A stretch of DNA of 64,000 nucleotides from Burkholderia latens (GCF_001718795.1 NZ_CP013435.1:62001-126000); one strand, 5' to 3'; positions 43,915 to 54,044 are shown, counted from the first letter of the stretch. Notes: a model not told the origin generated them from the letters alone. Program-made: numbers and translations.

Positions 43915-44526
43915 TCAACGACGCATGACCTTTTCGGACGGCGTCAGTGCTTCGATATACGCCGGACGGCTGAAGATTCGCTCGGCGTACTTCATCAGCG
44001 GCGCAGCGTTCTTCGACAGCTCGATCCCGTAGTGATCGAGACGCCACAGCAGCGGCGCAATCGCGACGTCGAGCATCGAGAACTCCTCGCCGAGCATGTA
44101 CTTGTTCTTCACGAAGATCGGCGCGAGCTGCGTCAGGCGATCGCGGATCGCCAGGCGCGCCTTCTCGTGGTTCTTCTCGGCGGCCTTGCCCTTCTCGTTC
44201 TCGAGCGTGCTGACGTGAACGAACAGTTCCTTCTCGAAATTGAGCAGGAACAGGCGCGCGCGCGCGCGCTGCACCGGATCAGCCGGCATCAGTTGCGGAT
44301 GCGGGAAGCGCTCGTCGATGTATTCGTTGATGATGTTCGATTCATACAAGATCAGGTCGCGCTCGACCAGAATCGGCACCTGACCGTACGGGTTCATCAC
44401 CGAGATGTCTTCCGGCTTGTTGAACAGGTCGACGTCGCGGATCTCGAAGTCCATGCCCTTCTCGAACAGCACCAGCCGGCAACGCTGGGAGAACGGGCAA
44501 GTTGTGCCGGAATACAGAACCATCAT
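43915..44526 (-). CDS. sspA: Stringent starvation protein A
   Basis: 203 residues. Thioredoxin-fold N-terminal domain (MMVLYSGTTCPFSQRCRLVL) and a GST-like helical C-terminal domain. SspA binds RNA polymerase and affects stress and virulence gene expression; it has no GST activity. NPYGQVPILVERDLILYES (about 45-63) is the conserved glutathione-site region. It is read together with sspB downstream of petABC, as in other betaproteobacteria. Confidence 0.95.
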   Translation of the reverse strand: MMVLYSGTTCPFSQRCRLVLFEKGMDFEIRDVDLFNKPEDISVMNPYGQVPILVERDLILYESNIINEYIDERFPHPQLMPADPVQRARARLFLLNFEKELFVHVSTLENEKGKAAEKNHEKARLAIRDRLTQLAPIFVKNKYMLGEEFSMLDVAIAPLLWRLDHYGIELSKNAAPLMKYAERIFSRPAYIEALTPSEKVMRR

Positions 44527-44620
44527 ATTTGCGTTTCCTCAAAAAAGCCGAGGGCCGGCACGCGGCGCAACCCCTTTCACGGGTTCCACCTTGCGCCGGC
44601 CCCACGCCGGTCAGGCGTGT

Positions 44621-45379
44621 TTACTTGATATCTTTCCAGTACGCGGCATTGAGCCGCCAGGCCAGGAAAGTCAGGACACCGAGAAAGACCAGCACCCACA
44701 CGCCGAGGCGTTTGCGGGTCTGCTGGGCCGGCTCGGACATCCACGTCATATAGGCCACCAGGTCGGCCACCGCAGCATCGTAGTCGGGCGACGATAACGT
44801 GCCCGGCGTGACCTGCTGGAAGCCGACGAGCGTGTGAACCTTCTCGCCCGTCTCCTCGTCCGTCTTGTCTTCGAATTTGGCGGTGCGCTGCCCCTGCAGT
44901 TGCCACAATACGTGGGGCATGCCGACGTTCTCGAACACCGCGTTGTTCCATCCGGTCGGCCGCGTATCGTCGCGATAGAAACTGCGCAGATACGTGTACA
45001 GCCAGTCGCGACCGCGCGCCCGCTCCTCGACCGACAGGTCGGGCGGCGTGGTGCCGAGCCAGTTCTTCGCGTCTTCGGGCCGCATCGCGACGGACATCGT
45101 GTTCCCGACCTTGTCGGTCGTGAACAGGAGATTCTTTTCGATCTCCTTCTGGGATATGCCCAGATCCGTCAGACGGTTGTAGCGCATCAGGTTCGCGCTG
45201 TGGCAGTTCAGGCAATAGTTTACAAACAATTGCGCGCCGTGCTGAAGCGAAACGAGATTTTCCGTGTTATCGGGCGCCCGGTCGAGCGGAAAATGACCTT
45301 CCGCGCGCACGGCCGGCGCCGCCAGCAGCGCCACGGCCGTCGCCCCGATCAGCGCGAGCGTCGAAAGCAGTTTCTTCAT
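44621..45379 (-). CDS. petC: Ubiquinol-cytochrome c reductase, cytochrome c1
   Basis: 252 residues. A signal peptide (1-26) is cleaved after VRA; the heme c motif CLNCH lies at 56-60 and a membrane anchor near 222-243 ends the protein. Cytochrome c1 passes electrons from the Rieske protein to soluble cytochrome c. Last of petA-petB-petC; it starts 21 bp after petB. Confidence 0.96.
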   Translation of the reverse strand: MKKLLSTLALIGATAVALLAAPAVRAEGHFPLDRAPDNTENLVSLQHGAQLFVNYCLNCHSANLMRYNRLTDLGISQKEIEKNLLFTTDKVGNTMSVAMRPEDAKNWLGTTPPDLSVEERARGRDWLYTYLRSFYRDDTRPTGWNNAVFENVGMPHVLWQLQGQRTAKFEDKTDEETGEKVHTLVGFQQVTPGTLSSPDYDAAVADLVAYMTWMSEPAQQTRKRLGVWVLVFLGVLTFLAWRLNAAYWKDIK

Positions 45380-45400
45380 GTCGTTCTCTCCTCGCTCACG

Positions 45401-46783
45401 TTAATGGGGCTTGAAGCGCACCCGTTCCGGCGGCTGCTTGAACGTGCCAAGCGGCGTCCAGACGGGCATGCCGAGGAAGAACGCGAAGTAGATCAGCGCG
45501 CAACCCTGCGCAATCAGCGTCGCGGCCGGCGACGGCGGCCGTGTGCCGAGGAACGCGAGGGTCAGGAACGCCGCCACGAAGATCCCGAGGAACACCTTGT
45601 GGAACAACGGCCGGTAGCGGATCGACTTCACCGGGCTGCGGTCGAGCCACGGCAGGAAGAACAGCGTGATCACCGCCGAGCCCATCACCACGACACCCCA
45701 GAACTTCGATTCCGTCAGGAACATGAACACGACGATCGCCGCGGCCAGCACGGGCAGGCCGATCTTCCACTTGCCGCGCGCGCGAATCAGCGCGAGCACC
45801 CCCAGCAGCGCGATCACGATCATCAGCACGATCTTGAACGGATCGGTGGTCGCGCGCAGCATCGCGTAGAACGCGGTGAAGTACCACACCGGCGCGATCT
45901 CAGGCGGTGTCTGCAGCGGGTTCGCCGGCACGAAGTTGTTCGACTCGAGGAAGTAACCGCCCATCTCCGGCGCGAAGAACACGATCACCGCGAACACCAT
46001 CAGGAACACGCAAACGCCGAAGAAGTCGTGCACCGAGTAGTACGGATGGAACGGGATGCCGTCGAGCGGATTGCCGTTCGCGTCCTTCTTTGCCTTGATC
46101 TCGATGCCGTCCGGGTTGTTCGACCCCACTTCATGCAGCGCGACCAGATGCGCGACGACGAGGCCGACCAGCACGAGCGGAATCGCGATCACGTGGAATG
46201 CGAAGAAGCGGTTCAGCGTAACGTCGGACACGACGTAGTCGCCGCGGATCCACAACGACAGGTCCGGACCGACGAATGGAATCGCCGAGAACAGGTTCAC
46301 GATCACCTGCGCGCCCCAGAACGACATCTGGCCCCACGGCAGCAGGTAACCGAAGAACGCTTCTGCCATCAGGCACAGAAAGATCGCGCAACCGAAAATC
46401 CACACGAGCTCGCGCGGCTTCCGGTACGACCCGTACATCAGCCCGCGGAACATGTGCAGGTAGACGACGACGAAGAACATCGACGCCCCGGTCGAGTGCA
46501 TGTAGCGGATCAGCCAGCCCCAGGGCACTTCGCGCATGATGTACTCGACCGACGCGAATGCGAGCAGGGAGTCGGGCTTGTAGTTCATCGTCAGGAAGAT
46601 GCCCGTGACGATCTGGTTGACGAGCACCAGCAGCGCGAGCGAACCGAAGAAGTACCAGAAGTTGAAGTTCTTCGGCGCGTAGTACTCGGAAACGTGCTTT
46701 TTCCAGGTCGACGTGAGCGGGAAGCGCTGGTCGATCCAGCCGGTGACACCTGTCGTGGAGACTTCCTTGTTGTCGACTGCCAT
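45401..46783 (-). CDS. petB: Ubiquinol-cytochrome c reductase, cytochrome b
   Basis: 460 residues. Start ATG 46783 (MAVDNKEVSTTGVTGWIDQR) shares one base with the petA stop. Eight or more membrane helices carry the two hemes; the quinol-site PEWY-like motif appears as PVWYFTAF (about 295-302), and GYLLPWGQMSFWGAQV (about 138-153) is the conserved Qo-side segment. The length includes an extended C-terminus usual in betaproteobacteria. Confidence 0.96.
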   Translation of the reverse strand: MAVDNKEVSTTGVTGWIDQRFPLTSTWKKHVSEYYAPKNFNFWYFFGSLALLVLVNQIVTGIFLTMNYKPDSLLAFASVEYIMREVPWGWLIRYMHSTGASMFFVVVYLHMFRGLMYGSYRKPRELVWIFGCAIFLCLMAEAFFGYLLPWGQMSFWGAQVIVNLFSAIPFVGPDLSLWIRGDYVVSDVTLNRFFAFHVIAIPLVLVGLVVAHLVALHEVGSNNPDGIEIKAKKDANGNPLDGIPFHPYYSVHDFFGVCVFLMVFAVIVFFAPEMGGYFLESNNFVPANPLQTPPEIAPVWYFTAFYAMLRATTDPFKIVLMIVIALLGVLALIRARGKWKIGLPVLAAAIVVFMFLTESKFWGVVVMGSAVITLFFLPWLDRSPVKSIRYRPLFHKVFLGIFVAAFLTLAFLGTRPPSPAATLIAQGCALIYFAFFLGMPVWTPLGTFKQPPERVRFKPH

Positions 46784-47403
46784 CACGCTTCTCCTTTCTC
46801 GTCCTTGCCGATCACGAGGGTCGTCGCCGACGTGAACATGTAGGGCGGGATGTCGAGATTCTGAGGCGCCGGCTTGTTCTTGAACACGCGGCCGGCGAGG
46901 TCGTAGGTCGAACCGTGACACGGGCACAGGAAACCGCCCGGCCAGTCGTCCGGCAGGTTCGGCTGCGGACCCGGCGTGAAGCGTTGACTAGGCGTGCAGC
47001 CGAGGTGCGTACATACGGCCATCACGACGAGAATGTTCTTGCGATCGGCCCGCGCGCGATATTCGTTCGCGCAATACGCGGGCAACGGCATCGAATACGG
47101 AGATTTCGTGGTCGGATCGGCCACTTCCTTGTCGGCCTTGACGACGTCGGCCAGCATGTCGTCGGTGCGGTTCAGGATCCAGACCGGCTTGCCGCGCCAC
47201 GGCACGGTCACCATCTCGCCGGGCTTCAGGCCGCTGATGTCGACTTCGACCGGCGCACCGGCCGCTTTCGCTTTCGCGGACGGCGCAAGCGACGCCGCGA
47301 AAGGTATGACGGTGGCTACGCCTCCCACGCCACCTGCTACGGATGTCGCAATCAGCCAGGTACGGCGGCCGCTGTCGACGCGTTTCTCTTCCTTGTCTCG
47401 CAT
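46783..47403 (-). CDS. petA: Ubiquinol-cytochrome c reductase, Rieske iron-sulfur protein
   Basis: 206 residues from ATG 47403. A twin-arginine signal-anchor (SGRRTWLIATSV, about 11-22) precedes the periplasmic domain. The [2Fe-2S] ligands are Cys131/His133 in CTHLGC and Cys160/His163 in CPCHGS, with Cys136 and Cys162 forming the disulfide. The Tat genes needed for its export are 2.3-4 kb away. Upstream in-frame codons reach 47481 but add no conserved sequence. Head of petABC. Confidence 0.95.
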   Translation of the reverse strand: MRDKEEKRVDSGRRTWLIATSVAGGVGGVATVIPFAASLAPSAKAKAAGAPVEVDISGLKPGEMVTVPWRGKPVWILNRTDDMLADVVKADKEVADPTTKSPYSMPLPAYCANEYRARADRKNILVVMAVCTHLGCTPSQRFTPGPQPNLPDDWPGGFLCPCHGSTYDLAGRVFKNKPAPQNLDIPPYMFTSATTLVIGKDEKGEA

Positions 47404-47621
47404 CACACGCCCCACTTCTGAGTTGGATTTTCCGTCACGACTTTCCATTCCGCCGCTAGTTTGCTCGAATGGAGCCGCCATTTACAAGGCCCGGAGACGA
47501 AAATCCCTTCGAAGTAATTGATAGTCAAGGGTTTTCCCCCACTATCGGAGCAATTAAATCATTTCGCTTTTAAGCAGACGCTACATTGAGAAATTTCGAT
47601 GCGCCGCCGCAAATCCGGCTG
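47404..47621. promoter_or_regulatory. petABC promoter region
   Basis: 218 bp between petA and the end of the NIF3-family gene, all on one strand; AT-rich around 47505-47580. It should contain the petABC promoter. No clear box assigned. Confidence 0.4.
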
Positions 47622-48368
47622 TCAGACCGGATTATGAATATCGATAAAAAGGTGCTCGATATCGAATTCTTCCGACAAGTGGCGGCCAAGTGCCTGAATT
47701 CCGTAACGTTCGGTCGCATGGTGCCCCGCCGCAACGAATGCGACGCCGCTCTCGGCCGATGCGTGCGTGACCGATTCCGACACCTCGCCGGTCAGGAACA
47801 CGTCGGCGCCCGCGTCGATCGCTGCGTCGAAGTAACTCTGCGCGGCGCCCGTGCACCACGCGATGCGGCGCAGCTGCATGTCGGGATCGCCGAGCACGAG
47901 CGGCGTGCGGCCAACGGTGTTCTCGACCTTGGCGACGAAGTGCTCGAGCGTGACCGGCATCGGCAGCGTGGCCATCCAGCCGAGATCGCCGTCGCCGAAC
48001 CGCTGTTCGCCGATCAGCCCGAGCTTCTGGCCGAGCTGCGCGTTATTGCCGAACTCGGGATGCGCGTCGAGCGGCAGGTGGAACGCGAACAGGTTCAGGT
48101 CGTTCGCGAGCAGCAGTTTCAGGCGCTGGTACTTGCGGCCGGTGATCTGCGGCGCTTCGTTGCGCCAGAAGTACCCGTGGTGGACGAGCACCGCATCCGC
48201 CCCCCATTCGAGCGCCGCTTCGAGCAGCGCAACCGACGCCGTCACGCCGGTGACGATCTTCTCGATCTTGCGGCGCCCCTCGACCTGCAGGCCGTTCGGG
48301 CAATAGTCCTTGAAGCGCGCGGTTTCAAGGGTATTGTTCAAGTACAATTCGAGTTCGATCCGATCCAT
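47622..48368 (-). CDS. NIF3-family dinuclear metal-binding protein (YbgI-like)
   Basis: 248 residues. The start is ATG 48368 ([20 protein letters not shown]) with AGAGG 8 nt upstream. Family motifs are [13 protein letters not shown] (about 60-72), and [17 protein letters not shown] then [16 protein letters not shown] near the C-terminus, which supply metal ligands. Members form hexameric rings with a dinuclear metal site; the cellular role is unsettled. Divergent from the DegS-like protease with only 21 bp between start codons. Confidence 0.9.
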   Translation of the reverse strand: MDRIELELYLNNTLETARFKDYCPNGLQVEGRRKIEKIVTGVTASVALLEAALEWGADAVLVHHGYFWRNEAPQITGRKYQRLKLLLANDLNLFAFHLPLDAHPEFGNNAQLGQKLGLIGEQRFGDGDLGWMATLPMPVTLEHFVAKVENTVGRTPLVLGDPDMQLRRIAWCTGAAQSYFDAAIDAGADVFLTGEVSESVTHASAESGVAFVAAGHHATERYGIQALGRHLSEEFDIEHLFIDIHNPV

Positions 48369-48389
48369 ATAAACCTCTAATCCATTCAG

Positions 48390-49595
48390 ATGCTTAGACG
48401 CTTCTGGCTGTTCTTCGCGCAGGCGGTGACCGTACTGCTCGCGCTGATGTTCATCGTCGTGACGCTCAAGCCGCAATGGCTGCAACGGCAAGGACAGCTC
48501 GGCAAGCAGCTCGCCACGCCGATCGTCGCGCTGCGGGAAGTCGCGCCGGGCATCGGCGGCGCACCGGCGACCACGTCGTACGCCGAAGCCGCCCAAAAGG
48601 CGATGCCTGCCGTCGTCAACGTGTTCTCCAGCAAGGACGGTTCGCTGCCGCCCGATCCGCGCGCGAAAGACCCGCTGTTCCGCTATTTCTTCGGCGACCG
48701 CAACGCTCGCAAGCACCAGGACGAACCGGCAGCCAACCTCGGCTCCGGCGTTATCGTGAGCCCGGAAGGTTACATTCTAACGAACCAGCACGTCGTCGAC
48801 GGCGCCGACCAGATCGAAGTCGCGCTCGCCGACGGCCGCACCGCCACCGCGAAGGTGATCGGAAGCGACCCGGAAACCGACCTCGCGGTGCTGAAGATCA
48901 ACATGACGAACCTGCCGACGATCACGCTCGGCCGCTCCGATCGATCGCGCGTCGGCGACGTCGTGCTCGCGATCGGCAACCCGTTCGGCGTCGGCCAGAC
49001 GGTCACGATGGGGATCATCAGCGCGCTCGGCCGCAATCACCTTGGCATCAACACGTTCGAGAACTTCATCCAGACCGACGCGCCGATCAACCCCGGCAAC
49101 TCGGGCGGTGCGCTGGTCGACGTGAACGGCAACCTGCTCGGCATCAACACGGCGATCTACTCGCGCTCCGGCGGCTCGCTCGGGATCGGCTTTGCGATCC
49201 CCGTGTCGACCGCGCGCACCGTGCTCGAAAGCATCATCACGACGGGCTCGGTCACGCGCGGCTGGATCGGCGTCGAGCCACAGGACGTCACGCCGGAAAT
49301 CGCCGAGTCGTTCGGGCTGCAGCAGAAGTCGGGCGCGATCGTTGCGGGTGTGCTGCAAGGCGGCCCGGCCGACAAGGCCGGGATCAAGCCAGGCGACATC
49401 CTGGTCAGCGTGAACGGCGACGAAATCACCGATACGACGAAGCTGCTGAACACCGTCGCACAGATCAAGCCGGGCACACCGACCAAGGTGCATGTCGTGC
49501 GCAAGGGCAAGGAGTTCGACGTGAACGTCGTGATCGGCAAGCGTCCGCCGCCGCCGAAGCAGACCCTCGACGAGCAGGACAGCGACTCCGAATAA
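48390..49595 (+). CDS. DegS/HtrA-family membrane-anchored serine protease
   Basis: 401 residues. One N-terminal membrane helix (about 5-25), a trypsin-like domain with the complete triad His134 (TNQHVVDG), Asp164 (PETDLAVLK) and Ser238 (NPGNSGGAL), then a single PDZ domain (about 287-385) and an acidic tail. One PDZ plus a membrane anchor is the DegS layout, so it may cleave a regulated-proteolysis substrate such as RseA; that is inference. No ribosome-binding site is visible before the ATG and the upstream in-frame stop is 12 bp away. Confidence 0.92.
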   Translation: MLRRFWLFFAQAVTVLLALMFIVVTLKPQWLQRQGQLGKQLATPIVALREVAPGIGGAPATTSYAEAAQKAMPAVVNVFSSKDGSLPPDPRAKDPLFRYFFGDRNARKHQDEPAANLGSGVIVSPEGYILTNQHVVDGADQIEVALADGRTATAKVIGSDPETDLAVLKINMTNLPTITLGRSDRSRVGDVVLAIGNPFGVGQTVTMGIISALGRNHLGINTFENFIQTDAPINPGNSGGALVDVNGNLLGINTAIYSRSGGSLGIGFAIPVSTARTVLESIITTGSVTRGWIGVEPQDVTPEIAESFGLQQKSGAIVAGVLQGGPADKAGIKPGDILVSVNGDEITDTTKLLNTVAQIKPGTPTKVHVVRKGKEFDVNVVIGKRPPPPKQTLDEQDSDSE

Positions 49596-49643
49596 CACCG
49601 CACGGCCGGCGCGTCCGCGCCGCCTGCGTCCGCCGGAAAGCAA

Positions 49644-49675
49644 AAAAGGGCAGCTCGATTCCGAGCTGCCCTTTT
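49644..49675 (+). terminator. Rho-independent terminator after the DegS-like gene
   Basis: GGGCAGCTCG (49648-49657) / CGAGCTGCCC (49662-49671), flanked by A-rich and T-rich sequence; can act in both directions between convergent genes. The rest of the 220-bp gap to tatC shows nothing recognisable. Confidence 0.88.
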
Positions 49676-49815
49676 GCGTTGTATCGCCGTTGCTTCCGGC
49701 AAAGCTGCGCTTCGCTCATACCGCGCGCGCTGCCCTTACCTTGCCCGAGTCGGCGCTGCCACACGGCCACCAATCCGTAGCGCCGCTCATGCCCGCCAGG
49801 GAGCGCCTGCGCGCG

Positions 49816-50601
49816 TCAGCTTGCGGCGCCGTTGTTCTCGGCTTCCGGTTCTTCGGCCGGCTTCGGCACGAAGAATCGCGCGGCCAGCAGCCCGATCTCG
49901 AACAACACGACGAGCGGCAGCGCCAGCATCAACTGCGAGAATACATCCGGCGGCGTGACGACCGCCGCGACGACGAACGCACCAACGATCACGTACGGCC
50001 GCATCTCCTTCAGCTTCTTCAGCGACAGCACACCCATCCGGACGAGCAGCACGACGACGATCGGCACCTCGAACGTGACGCCGAACGCGATGAACATCCC
50101 GAGCACGAAGCTCAGATAGTTGTCGATGTCGGTCGACATCTCCGCGCCGAGCGGCGCGTTGTAGTGCGCCATCACGCGGAAGATGGTCGGGAATACAAGG
50201 AAGTACGCGAACGCCATCCCGCACAGGAACAGGAAGTAGCTGCTTCCGACGAGCGGCGCGACGAGCTTCTTCTCATGCTGGTACAGCCCCGGCGCGACGA
50301 ACGCCCAGATCTGGTACAGCACGATCGGCAGCGCGATCACGAGCGCGACGAGCATCGTGACCTTCATCGGCACGAAGAACGAGCCGGTGACGTCGGTGAC
50401 GATCATCCTGCCGCCCTTCGGCAGGTTTTCCATCAACGGCCGAGCAAGCAGCCTGAAGATGTCGGGCGCCCAGTACACGAGCCCGAGGAACACGACGATC
50501 ACGGCCAGCCCCGCGCGAATGATGCGATCGCGAAGCTCGACGAGATGGGAAATGAAGGTTTCTTCCGGGGCGTCGCCCGGATTCTGCTGGGGGTCGCTCA
50601 C
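49816..50601 (-). CDS. tatC: Twin-arginine translocase subunit TatC
   Basis: 261 residues, GTG start at 50601 (MSDPQQNPGDAPEETFISHL) with GAGGG upstream. Six membrane helices; the conserved ELRDRI (about 22-27) and the PxxLYQIWAFVAPGLYQHEK segment (about 95-114) mark TatC. It recognises the twin-arginine signal, for example that of the Rieske protein. Last gene of tatABC. Confidence 0.95.
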   Translation of the reverse strand: MSDPQQNPGDAPEETFISHLVELRDRIIRAGLAVIVVFLGLVYWAPDIFRLLARPLMENLPKGGRMIVTDVTGSFFVPMKVTMLVALVIALPIVLYQIWAFVAPGLYQHEKKLVAPLVGSSYFLFLCGMAFAYFLVFPTIFRVMAHYNAPLGAEMSTDIDNYLSFVLGMFIAFGVTFEVPIVVVLLVRMGVLSLKKLKEMRPYVIVGAFVVAAVVTPPDVFSQLMLALPLVVLFEIGLLAARFFVPKPAEEPEAENNGAAS

Positions 50602-50642
50602 ACCGGCCCTCGGTAGGATTGACGAGCGAGCATGCGCTCGAC

Positions 50643-51176
50643 TCAGAAGAAGCGCGTCGGCCGGCGCAGGCTGGCCGGCTGGTGGCGCGCGACACGCGCG
50701 GCGCCCGACTGCACGTGCGTGCGGCGGGTCGTCGCGCGCTTGTACCAGACAGGCATCGCCGCCTGCTTGACACGCCAGTTGCGACGCTTGCGCGCGAACA
50801 CGGCCGTGCCGCCGCCACGCCAGGACGGCGCCGCGGGCGTGTCGCTGCCGTACGTGCCGGCATCGACCGAGCCTTCGTTGAGACCGCCGACCGCGGAATT
50901 CCACGTGTCGTTCAGTTCCTTCTCGTGCTCGCGCAGGTTGTCGTGAATCGTCGTCTCGACATTGCGTGCGGCCGTTTCGAAATCGGTCTTCATCGTCCGC
51001 AGCGCGTCGAGTTCGATTTCGCGCGAGACCTCGGCCTTCACGTCGTTGATGTACCGCTGCGCGCGGCCGAACAGTGCGCCCGCCGTACGCGCGACGCGCG
51101 GCAGGCGCTCAGGGCCGAGCACCACGAGCGCGACGACGCCGATCAGCGCCATCTTCGAAAGACCGAGATCCAGCAT
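50643..51176 (-). CDS. tatB: Twin-arginine translocase subunit TatB
   Basis: 177 residues. One N-terminal membrane helix (MLDLGLSKMALIGVVALVVL) with the hinge GPERLP, then an amphipathic helix and a disordered, Arg-rich C-terminus. Between tatA (26-bp gap) and tatC (41-bp gap). Confidence 0.93.
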   Translation of the reverse strand: MLDLGLSKMALIGVVALVVLGPERLPRVARTAGALFGRAQRYINDVKAEVSREIELDALRTMKTDFETAARNVETTIHDNLREHEKELNDTWNSAVGGLNEGSVDAGTYGSDTPAAPSWRGGGTAVFARKRRNWRVKQAAMPVWYKRATTRRTHVQSGAARVARHQPASLRRPTRFF

Positions 51177-51202
51177 CGCGAATGCCTGTCAGCGTGCCGG
51201 CG

Positions 51203-51433
51203 TCAAGCCTTGTTCGAGTCGGAACGCGTCGTTTCCTTCGCGTTGACGTCGACCGAGCCCGAACGCGGCAGTTGCTGCGCGTCTGCCGGCGTGTCGCCTT
51301 CCTTCATGCCGTCCTTGAAACCCTTCACGGCGCTGCCGAGGTCGTTGCCGATGTTGCGCAGCTTCTTCGTACCGAAAACCAGCGCGACGATCAGCAGCAC
51401 GATCAGCCAGTGCCAAATGCTCAATCCACCCAT
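51203..51433 (-). CDS. tatA: Twin-arginine translocase pore subunit TatA
   Basis: 76 residues from ATG 51433 ([20 protein letters not shown]), with AGGAG upstream. Single membrane helix, then [20 protein letters not shown], the conserved amphipathic segment. Start fixed by conservation; the frame is open 13 codons upstream. Confidence 0.95.
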   Translation of the reverse strand: MGGLSIWHWLIVLLIVALVFGTKKLRNIGNDLGSAVKGFKDGMKEGDTPADAQQLPRSGSVDVNAKETTRSDSNKA

Positions 51434-51526
51434 GATGAAACCTCTCCTCAACCACGCCGCGTCGCGGCGCAAATTGCCGGCGGCACGCCGGCTTCGACTA
51501 TCGATGCGGGGAAACGCCCCGCTGCG

Positions 51527-51892
51527 TCAACCCATTCGCTGCCACGGGCGCGGGCCGGCCAGGATGTGAGCGTGCAGGTGGTAGACCTCCTGCCCGCCGC
51601 CGGGGCCCGTGTTGATCACCGTGCGAAAACCGGTTTCGCCGCCCGTGTACGCAACGCCGAGCTGGTCGGCCAGACGCGCGACGAGCAGCATCAGCCTGCC
51701 GAGCATCGGGGCATCGGCGTCGGTCGCTGCCGACAGCGTCGGCACGTGCCGGCGCGGAATCACGAGCACATGCGTCTCGGCCGCCGGGCGGATGTCGCGG
51801 AACGCGACGAATTCGTCGTCCTCGTGCACCTTCGTGCTCGGGATCTCGCCCGCCGCGATCTTGCAGAACAGGCAATTCGGATCGTGACTCAT
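51527..51892 (-). CDS. HIT-family nucleotide hydrolase (HinT-like)
   Basis: 121 residues. The histidine triad HLHAHIL places His105, His107 and His109; NCLFCKIAAGEIP (6-18) adds the Zn-type N-terminal cysteines. HinT-like proteins hydrolyse aminoacyl-AMP and phosphoramidate bonds. It lies between the DUF4870 gene and tatA in the his-tat block, an order common in betaproteobacteria. Confidence 0.93.
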   Translation of the reverse strand: MSHDPNCLFCKIAAGEIPSTKVHEDDEFVAFRDIRPAAETHVLVIPRRHVPTLSAATDADAPMLGRLMLLVARLADQLGVAYTGGETGFRTVINTGPGGGQEVYHLHAHILAGPRPWQRMG

Positions 51893-51920
51893 GTTGCTCC
51901 TGCGAAACGCTCGCGCGCGG

Positions 51921-52313
51921 TCAGAACCACGCCTGCGGATCGAGCGTCTTGTTGTCGTTCAGGTACAGCCAACCCTTGATGATACGGTACAGCGTCCAGA
52001 TCCACGTGACAAACATGATCGCGAACCCAACCACCACGAACATCAGCGCGAAGCCGATCACGTATGCGATCAGTGCGCGCCAGAACGTGCGGATCTGCCA
52101 CTCGAAATGGTCGGCGTACGGCGTGCCGGCCACGTCGCCGCGCTTCACGTAGTTGATGATGATCGCGATGATGCCGGTGACGCCGCCCGTCAGCCAATGA
52201 ATCGCATAGAGGCCGTACAGCACGTGCGTGAGCGTGCGCAGACCGTTCAGTCGCTCGGCGTCTGCTGCGCCCGGCACCGACGGCGTCGGAAACTGGCTCG
52301 GCGTATCGGTCAT
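51921..52313 (-). CDS. DUF4870-type small membrane protein
   Basis: 130 residues from ATG 52313 (MTDTPSQFPTPSVPG) with GGAG upstream; an ATG at 52337 is also in frame. Two to three membrane helices (about 28-50, 78-102, 108-118) and NYVKRGDVAGTPYADHFEWQ between them mark the DUF4870-like family. Function unknown. Located after hisE in the his operon. Confidence 0.85.
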   Translation of the reverse strand: MTDTPSQFPTPSVPGAADAERLNGLRTLTHVLYGLYAIHWLTGGVTGIIAIIINYVKRGDVAGTPYADHFEWQIRTFWRALIAYVIGFALMFVVVGFAIMFVTWIWTLYRIIKGWLYLNDNKTLDPQAWF

Positions 52314-52384
52314 GATGCTACTCCCGTTGGATGACAATTCTTACAGCTTACCGCACTGTTGCCACCACGGCGTGCCGATACACG

Positions 52385-52750
52385 TCACCCGCCGTTTTCC
52401 TCGCGCTCGCGACGCTTGCGCAGCGCCTTTTCCTCGATCCCCGACAGCCCTTCGCGGCGCTCGAGCTCGGCAATCACGTCGGCCGGGCTCAGGTTGAAAT
52501 GCGACAGCATCACGAGGCAGTGGAACCAAAGATCGGCGACTTCGCCGACCAGCGCCGTCGGCGCGCCGCCCTGGCGCACGTCCTTCGCGGCCAGCACGAC
52601 CTCGGTCGCCTCTTCGCCGATCTTCTTCAGCACCGCGTCGTCGCCCTTGTGGAACAGGCGCGATACGTACGATTGCTCGGGGTCGCCGCCCTTGCGGCTA
52701 TCGATCACCGCCGCGAGCCGCAGCAGCGTGTCTTCGGTCGATTGCGTCAT
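52385..52750 (-). CDS. hisE: Phosphoribosyl-ATP pyrophosphohydrolase
   Basis: 121 residues, start ATG 52750 ([20 protein letters not shown]). The MazG-like fold shows [15 protein letters not shown] (about 42-56), where acidic residues bind Mg, and [13 protein letters not shown]. Removes pyrophosphate from PR-ATP, step 2 of histidine synthesis. Overlaps hisI by 4 bp (ATGA). Separate from hisI, unlike the fused enterobacterial gene. Confidence 0.95.
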   Translation of the reverse strand: MTQSTEDTLLRLAAVIDSRKGGDPEQSYVSRLFHKGDDAVLKKIGEEATEVVLAAKDVRQGGAPTALVGEVADLWFHCLVMLSHFNLSPADVIAELERREGLSGIEEKALRKRREREENGG

Positions 52751-53163
52751 TTGTAGATGTGTTCGGGGTCTTTCAGCACCGGATCGACCGCGACCCAGTC
52801 GCCGCTGTCCACGTTGCCTTCGAATTTCTGGAAGAAGCACGAATGCCGGCCGGTGTGGCAAGCGATGCCCGACACCTGCTCGACCTTCAGCAGCACGACG
52901 TCCTCGTCGCAGTCGAGCCGCACCTCGTGCACGTGCTGCACGTGGCCCGACTCCTCGCCCTTGAACCACAGGCGCTTGCGCGAGCGCGAATAATAGACCG
53001 CGCGCTGCGTTTCGATCGTCTTCGCGAGCGCATCGCGGTTCATCCACGCGAACATCAGCACGTCGTTCGTCGACGCTTCCTGCGCGATCACCGGCACGAG
53101 GCCGTTGTCGTCCCAGCGGACCTTGTCGAGCCACGCGGGCAGCGGTTTCGTTTCGGTATTCAT
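52747..53163 (-). CDS. hisI: Phosphoribosyl-AMP cyclohydrolase
   Basis: 138 residues, ATG 53163 sharing one base with the hisF stop. Zinc cysteines are in [15 protein letters not shown] and [13 protein letters not shown] (about 84-112). Opens the adenine ring of PR-AMP, step 3. Starts [19 protein letters not shown]. Confidence 0.96.
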   Translation of the reverse strand: MNTETKPLPAWLDKVRWDDNGLVPVIAQEASTNDVLMFAWMNRDALAKTIETQRAVYYSRSRKRLWFKGEESGHVQHVHEVRLDCDEDVVLLKVEQVSGIACHTGRHSCFFQKFEGNVDSGDWVAVDPVLKDPEHIYK

Positions 53164-53936
53164 CACAACCTCACCGCGATGCCCTGGTCGGACATGAAGC
53201 GCTTCGCCTCGCCGACCGTGTGCTCGCCGTAGTGGAAGATGCTCGCGGCCAGCACTGCGTCGGCGCGGCCTTCCTTGATGCCGTCCGCAAGATCCTGCAG
53301 GCAGCCGACACCGCCCGATGCGATCACCGGCACCGGCACCGCATCCGACACGCCGCGCGTGAGCGCGAGATCGAAGCCCGACTTCGTGCCGTCGCGATCC
53401 ATGCTCGTGAGCAGGATCTCGCCCGCGCCGAGCTCGGCCATCTTGCGCGCCCATTCGATCGCGTCGAGGCCCGTGTTCTTGCGGCCGCCATGCGTGAACA
53501 CTTCCCAGCGCGGCGGCTCGCCGTCGGCGGACACGCGCTTCGCGTCGATCGCGACGACGATGCACTGCGAGCCGTACTTGTCGGCGGCGTCGCGCACGAG
53601 CTGCGGGTTCGCGACCGCCGAAGAATTCATGCTGACCTTGTCAGCGCCCGCATTCAGCAGGCGCCGCACGTCCTCGACGGCGCGCACGCCGCCGCCGACG
53701 GTCAGCGGAATGAAGACCTGCGACGCGACGGCTTCGATGATCGGCAGGATCAGGTCGCGCTGGTCGGACGTCGCGGTGATGTCGAGGAACGTCAGTTCGT
53801 CGGCGCCCTGTTCGTCGTAGCGGCGCGCGATTTCGACCGGGTCGCCGGCATCGCGCAGTTCGACGAAGTTGACGCCCTTGACGACACGCCCGGCGGTCAC
53901 GTCCAGGCAGGGGATGATGCGTTTAGCTAGAGCCAT
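53163..53936 (-). CDS. hisF: Imidazole glycerol phosphate synthase cyclase subunit
   Basis: 257 residues, (beta/alpha)8 barrel. Catalytic Asp12 in [14 protein letters not shown] and the second Asp in [13 protein letters not shown]. Uses ammonia from HisH to close the imidazole ring. In the operon after hisA (108-bp gap). Confidence 0.97.
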   Translation of the reverse strand: MALAKRIIPCLDVTAGRVVKGVNFVELRDAGDPVEIARRYDEQGADELTFLDITATSDQRDLILPIIEAVASQVFIPLTVGGGVRAVEDVRRLLNAGADKVSMNSSAVANPQLVRDAADKYGSQCIVVAIDAKRVSADGEPPRWEVFTHGGRKNTGLDAIEWARKMAELGAGEILLTSMDRDGTKSGFDLALTRGVSDAVPVPVIASGGVGCLQDLADGIKEGRADAVLAASIFHYGEHTVGEAKRFMSDQGIAVRL

Positions 53937-54044
53937 GATGTTGCGCCATAGGCCGCGGTGGGACGGCCGGTTGCGAACGCCTCGCGCGAGGCGTCCGGTC
54001 GGGGCCGCCCGTGGGCAGCCCCGGCGAAGAGGACGCCGCCGCGC

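Noticed and set aside
44255..44271. GC-dinucleotide run inside sspA as a phase-variation tract
   Set aside because: It encodes conserved-looking Arg/Ala codons in the sspA frame; a length change would break an important gene, and no sign of variation is available.
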